Part shown: piece by piece, positions 9,263 through 18,097 of the stretch
Position numbering within the stretch: position 1 is the stretch's first letter
Layout of the letters: each line of letters starts with the position of its first letter
Source: Saccoglossus kowalevskii
Lineage: Eukaryota; Hemichordata; Enteropneusta; Harrimaniidae
Length of the DNA: 24,539 nt
Assembly: GCF_000003605.2 (NCBI RefSeq)
Contig: NW_003105610.1
Location: 116,587 to 141,125, forward strand
Direction of reading: 5' to 3'
Translations under genes and position numbers: made by a program
Notes under the pieces: generated by a model
The model's database searches: none
What the model saw: the letters and a program-made list of their open reading frames with translations, nothing else
What the model was told of the DNA's origin: nothing

Positions 9263-11411
9263 CCCATCTTAGATTTTTGATATGTTGTTCTAGGTTTGCC
9301 AATTTTTTTGCTAGATTGACTGGACTAATTGGTTTTGAAGCCAAAAGCTGGTCAATATAGGCAAACATTCGCTCAGGCTGCTTATTGTGTTTTTCAACAC
9401 TCTGAGTAACCTGCTGCAGCTCTGGTGAAACTTCCTCATATCGGCCCCCAGGTAGATGATCCCTGAATTCCCGTCTGAGAAGTTTGGCTAGAGCTGGCAA
9501 CAGGATACTCAGAATAACCTGGCATTGAGTGTCATGCTCGGATGGTATGATCAGCTTATCAGTCACTGGACCAGCTTTCACAGGGATGTCTTCAGCGAAC
9601 AGGATTTTGCCTTCCATGAATTCTTTCACATTACGTGCTGCATCTTCTAAAAAGGTTACCAGCTGTAGATAATATTTGTTCATCCCTGTGATGCTAACAT
9701 CAGCACTGTCAATGATATTCCACAAAGGGGTGGTGATGATATTGGAAACCAACCCCAGTGCTTCACAACCAGCCAGAAAGAAGGGTGTCTGCATATCGCT
9801 CAAAACAGACTTAAGTAAACGATTGGTAGAAGCTGAAACATATTTGTTGAGAAAAGAAGTAATCTGTGGTGCAAGAAAAAAAATTGAGCCAGCATTTACA
9901 AAAAGTATATTAAAACGATTCCCTTTAAATGGCAACAAAGAAAGACTGTTCAACTTGTGCTCCAGTAAAAAAGGTTTAATAAAAGTGGAAAATGGCCCGT
10001 GGCATCCGCTCTTCTGGTCACCTCTTCTAGCTAGAGCTTTACATGCAGTTCGAATTAGTCGAATGGTTCTTGGCTCGCATGAATTTGCTGACTGCTTCTC
10101 TGTTCCAAGGACATTACCAGAAAAAAAAGTACATTCTACTTCCACCAATGTCTTCTGTGCTGTCTCAGCAATATGCACCAGTGAGTGCAGACCACAGTAA
10201 AAGTTGTTGAGACGACCCACTGCATTCTTGCTATCTTCAAGATGTGTGAGATAGTCATCCTTAACCAATGGGAGGATCTCTTTTCAATAATCGTCAACAA
10301 GGGTGTTAAACTTGATTTCTGTAGCTGCACGATCACTCATTGTATTTTGGATGTTACATAATAATCTTTTTCCTGATTTATTAGCTTGGCTGCTGACATC
10401 ATCAATATCTTGTAAGATTTCCTTATTCAATGTGTGTTCGGCTGACTTGGTAACTAGGTCCCGTAGACCTAACACACAATGAACACCTTCTCCATCCCTG
10501 GCTGTGTACGCCCCATACTTCTCACCATATTTTGAAGCCTCATCGGTATGAAGGGTTGTAGCAGGCTTCTGAGCAAAAACATCCCCTAACTGCTTTTGGG
10601 ATAAAATCCCCCTTTCCAAATTCCAGTTGTCAATAGTAGATTGCACAGGTAGTTTATTTGGAATGACCCCAAGAAATGATAAGCAGGCCCTGATTACTGG
10701 TGCAATATGGCATGGTGTTACACATTCATCTAACAACTTGTACGCCAACAAGTGCAATTCCTCTGTATATGTGTGCGTTTCCTCCGAATAAACTAGAAAA
10801 GTGGTACCCTCGTTTTTGCTGTATTTCATCCAGCTATGAAGTGAGTTGGACTACCAGACTTTCTTTGAACATTAAGCGGGCGGTTGCACTACTTCGCTTT
10901 TTTTCCAATCCCGGACACTTCTCCTTCCAATACCTTTCTTTTTCATGTGATCTTTTCAAATCAGCTCTCTTTCTTTTCTTGGGTTAGTACCGCATGCATG
11001 GAAGTGAGCTCCTCTGTCATATGTGCTTTGGAAAACTTCAGCTCTAATGCCAGGGATTGTGATACTTCATGATAAGTGCTTTGTGCATGTGTCACATCTT
11101 GTTTGCAAAAGGGCTGAGATGGTGATCTACCAACGACCTGTTTACCTTTGCTAATGGGATAGTTGTATAACTGCTCCTGCCACGTTTCCAAATCAGGTGG
11201 ACCATTTGGGCGGTGAAGATTTTTCTTTAATGCTTTAAATTTAGCAAACAAGTGACTAACGCTGTTGTTGTAGACTCATATTGATGCCATTGGAGTGCAG
11301 TTAGTGCAGACGCAGAGAGAAAGACTATAAACCCACCTGGCAACGTCCATTGTTGTCTTCACCTCCATCATCTGGGCTATTTCCCTGTTCGTCAGTATTT
11401 TCCGAGAACAT
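9255..11411 (-). pseudogene. RNase H-fold (DDE-like) transposase gene, decayed
   Basis: A plausible first exon starts at ATG 11409-11411 (M-F-S-E-N-T-D-E-Q, acidic) and ends at 11337 with a GCCAG|GTGGGT donor. The rest runs 11251-9255 through a Lys/Glu-rich coiled-coil region (about 10840-11250) with at least two frame changes. The catalytic-type motifs are T-D-E-A-S-K (Asp at 10542-10544), M-S-D-R-A-A-T (Asp at 10332-10334), a hAT-like C-G-L-H with following hydrophobics (about 10190), and G-C-E-A-L-G (Glu at 9762-9764), then P-L-W. The spacing and order suit a D-D-(CxxH)-E transposase core. An in-frame TGA at 10284-10286 follows V-D-D-Y, probably CGA to TGA decay. From 10268 to 9255 the frame is fully open for 337 codons. 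The C-terminus stops at W-G-K, apparently short, at the inverted-repeat junction. Confidence 0.65.
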
Positions 11412-12639
11412 CCTACACCAACACCACCACCAGTACCAGTACCACAAACAACAAACAAACGTCAAATCAAGAATGTTTCAATCCCTTACAAATTTTCATT
11501 GGGCTTGTTCAGTGAATTCAGTGGCGAACTACAAAGATTCGAAAAACATGGGCAGTAAACAATGCACTGTGCTGCCGCGATGATTGTAAACTACACTATT
11601 GTTTTTTAACCTGTCCAGACCTCTCCATTCAATTATCGGTACTCCTTGTTTTAGTCTGATTTCCTTGTGGTCCTCTTGGGTCGGGTGGCGTCCTTTGAGA
11701 AGATACATGGGTGCTTTTGTACTTGGCGTCAAGTTTGCTCCGCCGCACATCAAGTCAAGGTACTGTGGTACCATTGCTTCAAGTGAGCATCGAAGGGATG
11801 GCTAAAAAGCCACGTAGAATTCAATATTTATCGAGCGCAATAAATGTCCTTGCCTATATTTTATAATAAAGCTCTGCTCTAACAATCGTGTACAGTAGTA
11901 TTTTTTTTAGTAAATGTTGTGTGTTTTATTTCTGCTGTGGGATTGGTAGGGGGTTCGCAACCTCTTGTGGTGAGAACCGGTGTGACCGGCCTACCGGCAG
12001 GGTCCCATGGTTTAACATGATATGTCTTTTTTCCTTTATTAACTGTCAGCTGTACTTGTCTCTAACTGCGACACGAAAAAATCACTACTGCTACCACTAC
12101 TACTACTTGATTCCAATAGAGGTAACTGAGGATAAGCATGGTGGATAACCACAATATAAGCACAATATCAATCAATAATACTACCTACCTGATTTATTTG
12201 ATTACATTTTCTATGGTCTGTTTTTAATTATATCACCAAACTAATGACTTTCCAATTTTGTGTATTCAATCTAGCCTTTAAAAGCAATGTAATATATTTC
12301 TTACCTTGTAATAAATCTTTACTCAGACTCAACTATCAAATATAGTCAACTGTACTAGGCAAACTAAAAAAGGGGATTCATATAATTTTATTATATTTCA
12401 GTGTGTCGTGATATAACCAAAAATGTAATACTATTAACTGGGAAAGTTTTAGGCAAATATGTACTATGTAATAGGTATGATTTGTAACCTTGTATTGCCT
12501 GATGGTCCATTCACCATTTTTTGATTCAGTGCTTCAAACGTTTACAGTATTGTAACTCTACATCAAGCATTAAGTCATGATAAGTGCAGGGAACCCATTG
12601 CCGTTGCTCATTTGTTTACAGATGAGACGATCAAAACCA
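11412..12639. other. Interval without a supported gene
   Basis: Open frames here (for example minus 11529-11774 and plus 11888-12148) show no recognisable motifs and overlap each other on both strands. The part just above 11411 may be the 5' untranslated or promoter region of the DDE gene. A GGTTCGCAACC stretch near 11953-11963 resembles a tRNA B box, but I could not build a SINE around it. From 12150 to 12600 the sequence is plain AT-rich DNA. Confidence 0.5.
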
Positions 12640-12990
12640 ACGTACTATCGTTAAAATCACTTCCGGGTTTGAAAAACATGGCCGCGCACATTGGCGTTCG
12701 CCATTACAGCCAATCGACTACCAAAGACATGTTCACAGGTTGATATTCTACACTGATAATGCCGTGATACGCTATGACATTCCAAAAAAAAAACGATAGC
12801 TTATTATAATTAAACCGTTTTTAAACCGCCGCTAAAATGCCACAAAAATGCGTAAATTTACTCACTATTATCGGCAACTCACAGCAGCACATCTAATCTT
12901 TCTGATGACGTGCATGTTATCCCATAATACTTTCGAAACTAAGATCTCGCATAATTTTGCGAGATTTCGACCTCTTTCAAGATGGCGATC
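12640..12990 (+). promoter_or_regulatory. TATA-less promoter-like cluster (ETS, YY1, split TCTCGC/GCGAGA)
   Basis: ACTTCCGGGT at 12659-12668 fits an ETS site. AACATGGCCGCG at 12675-12686 and AAGATGGCGA at 12979-12988 resemble YY1 sites. ATCTCGC (12944-12950) and GCGAGAT (12959-12965) form a small inverted pair. Local GC rises against AT-rich surroundings. YY1 sites are known in LINE 5' regions and in housekeeping promoters, so this may be the 5' UTR promoter of the LINE downstream. The second YY1-like site overlaps a tiny ATG frame (M-A-I-K-Q-L) that meets a GTGGGT donor-like site. Confidence 0.4.
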
Positions 12991-13212
12991 AAGCAACTAG
13001 TGGGTTGTAATTAGAGCTCCGCGTTATGTGTGTTTTGAGGCCTTTAGTCTACAGTAACAGTATTTATTAAGCGTTATTTACAGCCAGGAAATACTCGGTA
13101 AATGACATTCGGTTTTAACAAGTTTGGGATTCAAACACAGTTTTGGGTAACAGAACAGTTTTTTTATGTTTTTACGTGTGGCAGATAGTAGACATCCCGG
13201 TGATGGGGGCGC

Positions 13213-13560
13213 CCTAACTTTCGGCAAAAGTAAGAACGAAGAGAGCAGCCATCTTGTCGACCACGAGGTGGAGGCAATGTCGAGGCCGGAGTTGGTATCC
13301 TATGCAAAAAATTGTTGAAAATGGGTTTAAAGAGGTTGCAGTTCTGAAATTCAGGGCTGTCGTGAGATAGCCGAGATGATTGAGTGGGTTAAAGCAGTTG
13401 CAACTAAACAACAAGAACTGGAAATGGCTGTTGCTTCAAATGAAGAAACTGTATGAGAGCTCACAACAAAAATTGAGGCACTGTCACAATGTAAGGCCTG
13501 CTTATTGCAATTGAGGGGGCCACCCACAGAACTCACAATGGACAGGGGGTTCTTTCACGG
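13213..13560 (+). pseudogene. LINE ORF1-like coiled-coil remnant
   Basis: In one plus-strand frame, about 13225-13310 reads through D-H-E-V-E-A-M-S-R-P-E-L-V-S-Y-A-K. After stops and a frame change, about 13370-13545 reads through I-E-W-V-K-A-V, Q-Q-E-L-E-M-A-V-A-S-N-E-E-T and T-K-I-E-A-L-S-Q-C-K-A-C. The heptad-like pattern of Leu/Ile/Val with Glu and Gln suggests a coiled coil, as in ORF1 of CR1-like LINEs. It carries at least three stops. It could instead be part of another protein. Confidence 0.35.
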
Positions 13561-14511
13561 TTAGTATGGGGTAGACAAGACAATAGTACTGGAAATGAAA
13601 TACACATACACCAAAATATCGAGTTAAAGCTTCTGGCTTTAATACCTCTCAAAATAATTACAAGAAATGAAGCACAGAAAATACAATGATTAAAGTCACT
13701 AAAATAGGGGATTGTGTAGGGAAGTGTGCATTGGTGATAACTCACAGTTCCAGGATGCATTAATGCTTGCAGAGGAACGCTGGTATTCTGGAGGGCACCG
13801 CTGGAAGCAGGAGGAGATCGCAGAGCAGTTCATACAAGTCTCACAGAATGATGGTTGTAGCCTATCAAACAATATCGTAGCCGAACACACCGGATACCAA
13901 GTTGAAATGATCGACGACAATCTGACTTGAGTCTGTCCAATTTATAGGCATGATTCAGTGTCACCCCCTGGGTTTCCACATAGGCCAATCAGAATGTGAT
14001 CTTTCTAGCAGCTGGGTCACGTAGGCAACTCAGCAGATCATAAACATCCTTTGTTTTTCAAATAACAGCACACCTGGTAGATTCCAATTCTTCTTCCAAA
14101 GTTGTAAACACCCTTTGTTATGTAAATTACAAGCACACCTGGTAAAACTCACTGTCCAAACAAGTATGACCTGTCAATCACCTTTATGATAATTATCACA
14201 GTGCACACCGTTTCTTTCCATGATTCCATGCAAACTTCCATTTGCAGGGTTTGAGGTAATATGAAAAACACATGAAAAATATAGGATGCTGGCATTGCCC
14301 CGTCATCAAGACTGAACATGTCACATTTTCAGTCCAATAATCAGCATCAACTACCAATAAATTTACATTTCTCAAAATTGAAAACAAATATTGTAACAGT
14401 AACTCTAACCGTTCCTGCTTAAATAGTCTGCACCTATATGTTCTTTACCATTAATTGTTATAATGCGGTAGCTAAAAGATTTCAAAGACTTATCGTGCCT
14501 TGTTTAAATAA
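13561..14511 (+). other. Interval between LINE-like parts, no clear gene
   Basis: The plus frame 13712-13930 (72 codons) is GC-richer than its surroundings and contains E-E-R-W-Y-S-G-G-H-R-W, but I recognise no family. A partial tandem duplication at 14041-14144 is listed separately. From 14163 to 14511 nothing is evident. Confidence 0.4.
14041..14144 (+). repeat. Imperfect tandem duplication of about 64 bp
   Basis: TAAACATCCTTTG...AGCACACCTGGTA at 14041-14079 recurs as TAAACACCCTTTG...AGCACACCTGGTA at 14105-14144. Each copy is followed by a TCCAAA motif (about 14095-14100 and 14155-14160). The offset is about 64 bp. Confidence 0.6.
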
Positions 14512-14967
14512 ATGAATACTAACTCCCAAAAAAAAGTTATCATAGGGATAATTTATATGAAACCTGGTACTGAGATTGGTGAATTTAAGAACAGTTTATT
14601 ACGGGTTTTATCTCAACTGAAACTTGAAAAATACAATCGTGTGCTCATGGGAGATTTCAATATTGGCTTATCCAAACATGAATCACATACTGATAATTTG
14701 GTTTCAACTTTTCAAATATTTTATCTACACCGACTTATTACAGTTGAGTCACAAATACCAGTAGCAGTTTTAATAGATTATATATATATTCTGGTGTCAT
14801 TACCACAGATGTCTCAGACCATTTTCCGACTTTTTGATAGTGTCCTTTCTACAAATATGTCACACACAGTAAAAAAAAGTTATAGAGATTTTAAGGCTGA
14901 TAAATTTAATGAAGACTTACTAAGTGAATCATGGGATGATGTATTTACATGTAATGATGTCATATGA
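14512..14967 (+). pseudogene. LINE apurinic-endonuclease domain fragment
   Basis: This 151-codon frame has the order of an exonuclease-endonuclease-phosphatase domain of a non-LTR retrotransposon: I-I-G-I-I-Y (about residue 10), R-V-L-M-G-D-F-N-I (about 44-52; the G-D-F-N catalytic motif), L-I-D-Y-I-Y (about 87) where relatives have a T-L-I-D-H/N-I motif, and a spot near 105 where an S-D-H motif is expected but not clear. It then passes into the linker K-K-S-Y-R-D-F...F-N-E-D-L. The N-terminal third of a normal endonuclease is absent. The frame ends in TGA at 14965-14967, and the homology carries on beyond in shifted frames. It is not active as it stands. Confidence 0.65.
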
Positions 14968-15174
14968 CAGATTCTATCCAATTTTCAACAAGATATGTGA
15001 TAAGCATGTACCATTAATGCAATAAGTACAAGAACAGTAAACCCTGGATTACATCTGCTCGTAAAAAATCGATCAAGACAAAACATAAAATAAATACAAA
15101 GGTTCTGATAACAAATCATAGGGAAAACGAGCTTGCACAGTATAGACAATATATAAATATACTGACCCGCGTGT

Positions 15175-15451
15175 TACTTGTTCCCAAAAACTATAGGCCA
15201 ATTGTCAATCTCGTATTTAGGAACTAAATCATGGAACATTCTGCCCGTCACATTAAGATCACAACCAAAGCATATATATTCAAACAAAAGCTGAAGAATT
15301 TATTATTGGCGAGATACACCACATAACTTTATTTAGTTTTTTTTTAATTTTGGTTGTTCTTTTGTAAAACGGTATTGTCATGAAGTAATATATGGCTGCA
15401 TTATTTTTATTTACTTATTCATATCATATCATATCATATCATATCATATCA
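15175..15451 (+). pseudogene. LINE 3' end with (ATATC)n tail
   Basis: Short shifted frames show N-Y-R-P-I, then a W-N-I-L-P-like segment, and I-F-K-Q-K-L-K-N-L-L-L (about 15275-15310). This is the usual C-terminal signature downstream of the reverse transcriptase in CR1-like LINEs. The stop is followed by about 100 bp of AT-rich 3' UTR and the pentamer array ATATC x6 at 15421-15450. A short tandem-repeat tail in place of poly(A) is typical of CR1/L2-like LINEs. Confidence 0.6.
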
Positions 15452-15857
15452 AAAGAACGATGCATTGCATACTATCCATCCATTAAAGTATTCAACATTT
15501 TTTTAATACGTGATAACAATTTTTAAAATCATAAGAGAAACATGTTCTTCGGATTAAACTCCATTATGAACGTTCTTTCATCCAATATTTGAAGTAATAT
15601 TTAATAGATGCAGTTCTCAAATATTACAAGTACAGAAGGAATAAATAGCACAATGATCGAAACTAGTAGAATACTGATAAAGTAGTAAAATAATTAAATT
15701 AGATTTTCTTGATCCTAACTAAATACCTTTTTTTTTCTTATGAAACTATTTAACTAGTTCCGTTAAATGTTATTATTTGTCATATTCAAACTACACAATG
15801 TTTTGGAAGAAAATATTTATTTAGATGTAAATATATAGATTTTGCGGACTTGTACTG
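15452..15857. other. AT-rich spacer between the LINE tail and the long inverted repeat
   Basis: I see no open frame, repeat or motif of note. The stretch from 15790 to 15857 has weak AT-rich resemblance to 1640-1690, possibly a decayed continuation of the long inverted repeat. Confidence 0.5.
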
Positions 15858-15956
15858 CAGCCATAATTGTGGTTGTTACACTATAACAACATATCTCTGT
15901 CAAACAATAGTTCAATAGCATGTTACATTCCAATGTATTGTTCATACAAATCGTGG

Positions 15957-16139
15957 CTATAAAACAACATTGACATCATTGTAAGTAATATTTGTATCAG
16001 TAGAGTCGAGCGATTTTTCATATTTCTTCATATTCATCTGGCTGTTGGGACCATTGCCATTTGAATACATTGTAAAAACATCAACTGTAAAGAACGCAGA
16101 AGTCATCTGATCCAACATGGGTAAACGAACAATATATTT
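15957..16139 (-). CDS. Unrecognised exon-like frame, last segment of the repeated gene
   Basis: This is an open frame of 60 codons ending in TAG at 15957-15959. It starts directly at a good splice acceptor: a T-rich tract followed by TGCAAG, read on the minus strand above 16139. A donor-like GGAA|GTAATA lies about 60 bp further upstream, which would give a very short intron. The segment begins K-Y-I-V-R-L-P-M-L-D-Q and ends T-Y-N-D-V-N-V-V-L. The left arm has the same acceptor and the same first codons (from about 1317), but then loses the frame and a piece of about 45 bp. I suspect this is the 3' coding exon of the repeated gene. No family is recognised. Confidence 0.35.
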   Translation of the reverse strand, partial: KYIVRLPMLDQMTSAFFTVDVFTMYSNGNGPNSQMNMKKYEKSLDSTDTNITYNDVNVVL

Positions 16140-16348
16140 CTTGCATTACAAAAAAACAATAAATATATTCCACGAAGACGGGTTTTAATATATTACTTCC
16201 AGCTCAAATCGTCCAGTTTCGTGTTCTGCTTCAATATTCATTTAGTTTTTGTTCCAAGTAACATATGTAGACCACGTTTTACTTCGGTTAGTTTGATCGT
16301 ACCACCATATTTCTCAAAATCAAATGGAAATGTATACCCAGTCATAAA

Positions 16349-16564
16349 CTACTGATTGGAAGAAATTGATGGAGGCACATGCCATGTAATGGTTGTCTGG
16401 ATATGGTCTTGTTCGATGACAACACTGCCGCCATCAATTGGAGCTCCATGCATGTCATAGATTTCATAGTCCACCAGTATCGAAGAAGTAAAAACGATAT
16501 TTGCTCTTTCTATTTTAAACTCATACCAGTTATTGGATAATTGATGATACGTTACAAGTACATC
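16349..16564 (-). CDS. Unrecognised exon-like frame, third segment of the repeated gene
   Basis: This frame has no ATG near its start and begins just inside a splice-acceptor-like TTTGAATTGTAG (16567-16578), so I read it as an internal exon. It is open for 71 codons to a TAG at 16349-16351. The left arm has the same frame at 935-1090, open for 51 codons. The two copies share V-L-V-T-Y-H-Q-L-S, K-I-E-R-A-N-I-V-F-T-S and A-P-I-D-G-x-S-V-V-I-E. The alternation of hydrophobic and polar residues suggests beta strands. I do not recognise the fold. The phase does not match the best upstream donor I could find, so the exon structure is incomplete or decayed. Confidence 0.4.
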   Translation of the reverse strand, partial: DVLVTYHQLSNNWYEFKIERANIVFTSSILVDYEIYDMHGAPIDGGSVVIEQDHIQTTITWHVPPSISSNQ

Positions 16565-16952
16565 ACCTACAATTCAAAATGTTAAATAACTCCGTTACTA
16601 GTACAATGGCACATAATTTACGATTAATGGTTACGAGCATTTTAGGGTGCTATACTCTGGGATGTTGAGTTATTATATAATCAAATCTATGCTCAAACTT
16701 AGGTGGACAAAAGTACAAAACATATAGTACATTCACTGTCGACACACATGCAACTTTGTAACGCTAGAAGAAAACGTACAATGTATTCATGCAAATATAT
16801 ATATATATAGAAATTCCATTGTGAGTACCCACCTGAGTATTCTCACTAAACCACGAAATGAAGGGCGACAAACATGCTATGCGATGGGCTCGCATATATA
16901 CATTGATAATGGCACTAAGTGAATGGTATCAGTAATATGACACGCAACTTTT

Positions 16953-17186
16953 TCATATAGACATGAGAATATTAATTAGTTGGGAACACTGTTTGGATGC
17001 ATGTGACAAACTTTCAGATTGAACTGCAACTCCTTGTGGAAACATTTGGTGTGCACATCGTTGTGCAAGATCTAGTGTCTTTATAAACTGTTGCGCGACG
17101 TTACATATGGATGATGATTCCATGTGACTGTAGTGTGACATGTTGTGTTGAACATAACTCCGAAAGGATTGTGCATTTTTGTGCAT
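16953..17186 (-). CDS. Unrecognised open frame, second segment of the repeated gene (right-arm copy)
   Basis: This is a 77-residue frame. The first part matches the left-arm frame 380-655, including the block N-M-S-H-Y-S-H-M and C-N-V-A-Q-Q-F-I. The left copy lacks about 120 bp just after the shared T-L-D-L-A, so it continues in a different way. The right copy also contains a Q-M-F-P-Q-G-V stretch and a Ser-rich region. Further along the minus strand a continuing open stretch ends near 16831-16840 at a strong splice donor (CAG|GTGGGT). The segment is polar with no membrane span. I do not know the family. Conservation between arms argues for coding, but neither copy is proven expressed. Confidence 0.35.
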   Translation of the reverse strand: MHKNAQSFRSYVQHNMSHYSHMESSSICNVAQQFIKTLDLAQRCAHQMFPQGVAVQSESLSHASKQCSQLINILMSI

Positions 17187-17601
17187 GGCGAACTGACTCT
17201 TGTCTGTCAGTGTGTCGATTTATCTAACGTGGTCTATTCCTACATGAATTGAAACAGTGAATCGTTAAAATTCAAACCACCCAGTAACCATGATATTACA
17301 TTGGACACGCCCACACATACCACAATATATCCCAGTTCATAGCAGGTTTTTTTCAGAGAATTCTTTTCAATTCAAAATTATATTACGTTGATCACTTTGG
17401 ATTACATTACGTTGTCAGCTACATAGAGATCACTTTGTTTGTTTAATCTTTGATTGATGCGTACGTCGCATCTTTAAGCATACAAAATGCATCGGTGTAT
17501 GGACAAGTCTACATAACAATCTCTTGCACATTGCGATTCACCTTTTAATATATTGAAGTTCTGTTGTGTGAGTAGTCACTCGGTAATAACCAGAACCGAC
17601 T

Positions 17602-17805
17602 TTATATTTTAAAACCTCTTGATAAACTTACAACTTTCCCGTTTGGTTCTCGGACATTATTGTCAAGTAACCCTTCCATCAACGTCATATATAATAACTT
17701 TTTCTTCAATATTGATTCAATCCATCCACTCATCTTACACATAATATCAAACCCGTAACGTACCCACCTGCCATTATATTGCGTTATTCGCATCATAATT
17801 ATCAC
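17602..17805 (-). CDS. Unrecognised open frame, outermost segment of the repeated gene (right-arm copy)
   Basis: This is a 67-residue frame ending in TAA. The left arm carries the same frame at 3-152, ending at the same TAA. Over about 48 shared codons the copies differ by scattered substitutions and one 3-bp indel (a Leu codon between Thr and Met), so the frame is kept despite clear divergence. That is the pattern of former or present protein-coding sequence. The shared core holds the motif M-E-G-x-L-D-N-N-V-R-E-P-N followed by K-V-V-S-L-S. The upstream part (about 17745-17805) may be intron or UTR, since a GGCAG|GTGGGTACG donor-like site lies at about 17760-17773. I recognise no family. The Met start is only the first ATG of the frame and is not supported otherwise. 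Confidence 0.4.
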   Translation of the reverse strand: MIIMMRITQYNGRWVRYGFDIMCKMSGWIESILKKKLLYMTLMEGLLDNNVREPNGKVVSLSRGFKI

Positions 17806-18097
17806 TAGTTAGACAGTTCTTCATTAATATATACTCACTATTATATTCTCCAGCCATTATATCCTGCAAAAAAATATTAAAACGTAAAAATCATTTCGTT
17901 TGCACAAGTCAATATGCCTTGATTTATATGTACAATATATAAATTTCTTTGCAATGTCATCATGTATGTTGTACAGTATAGAGTATATCAGACTGTGAAA
18001 TTCATCTATTTGATGACCTTATTTAACACCCAGTCAATAAAAAATCACTCGGATTTAATTTGCTCACATTGCAACACAATGAATTGTTGACCAAAAT

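Larger units (their letters stand above)
5160..11411 (-). mobile_element. Decayed Academ-like DNA transposon region (two genes)
   Basis: Two adjacent minus-strand genes, more GC-rich than their flanks, encode protein types I associate with large animal DNA transposons. The upstream one (9255-11411) is an RNase H/DDE-like transposase. The downstream one (5681-8603) has an XPG/FEN-like nuclease region and a C-terminal cysteine cluster. XPG nuclease plus a multi-Cys finger is the reported hallmark of the Academ superfamily, hence the name, but the assignment is from memory. A short inverted repeat brackets only the second gene, so this may instead be two elements, one inserted in or beside the other. 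Clear outer terminal repeats and target-site duplications were not found. Both genes carry stops and frameshifts. Confidence 0.6.
12990..15451 (+). mobile_element. Decayed, internally deleted LINE (CR1/Jockey-like)
   Basis: Parts occur in LINE order on one strand: an ORF1-like coiled-coil stretch (13213-13560), an apurinic-endonuclease-like frame (14512-14967), a post-endonuclease linker (about 14980-15165), a 3'-terminal piece (about 15175-15325), and a tail of (ATATC)n at 15421-15450. Almost all of the reverse transcriptase is missing: linker-like sequence near 15165 passes within about 30 bases into an N-Y-R-P-I motif and then into a C-terminal fragment. The family is judged from motifs only. 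No target-site duplication was identified. If the promoter-like cluster at 12640-12990 belongs to it, the element would start there. Confidence 0.55.
15858..17757 (-). repeat. Right arm of the long inverted repeat
   Basis: This is the partner of 1-1602 in opposite orientation, about 14.2 kb away from it. It is the more complete copy: it keeps segments deleted from the left arm, and its open frames are longer. Read on the minus strand it contains four coding-like segments (17602-17805, 16953-17186, 16349-16564 and 15957-16139). Several have splice-like borders: a CAG|GTGGGT donor near 16831-16840, a TTGTAG acceptor at 16567-16572 and a TGCAAG acceptor just above 16139. Similarity appears to stop near 15858, just past a motif of the form GTGTAACAACCACAATTATGG. 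Whether the repeat continues outward beyond 17757 cannot be tested, because the left arm is cut by the window edge. Confidence 0.85.

Noticed and set aside
9676-10200. Plus-strand open frame of 174 codons
   Set aside because: It lies antisense to the DDE transposase frame 9255-10268, which has the family motifs. It is a shadow.
5160-11411. Reading the whole transposon region as a host gene cluster
   Set aside because: The DDE and nuclease motifs, multiple inactivating changes and tandem damage fit a dead transposon better than host genes.
11941-11990. tRNA-derived SINE, suggested by GGTTCGCAACC like a B box
   Set aside because: No A box at the right distance, no tRNA-like fold and no tail were found, so one B-box-like match is not enough.
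15421-15450. ATATC array as a satellite or CRISPR-like repeat
   Set aside because: The pentamer array directly follows a LINE 3' end and is best explained as its tail.
1-17757. Calling the long inverted repeat the terminal repeats of the Academ-like element
   Set aside because: The arms contain their own coding-like segments and lie 4-5 kb from the transposon genes, with unrelated sequence and a LINE between. No target-site duplication can be seen.
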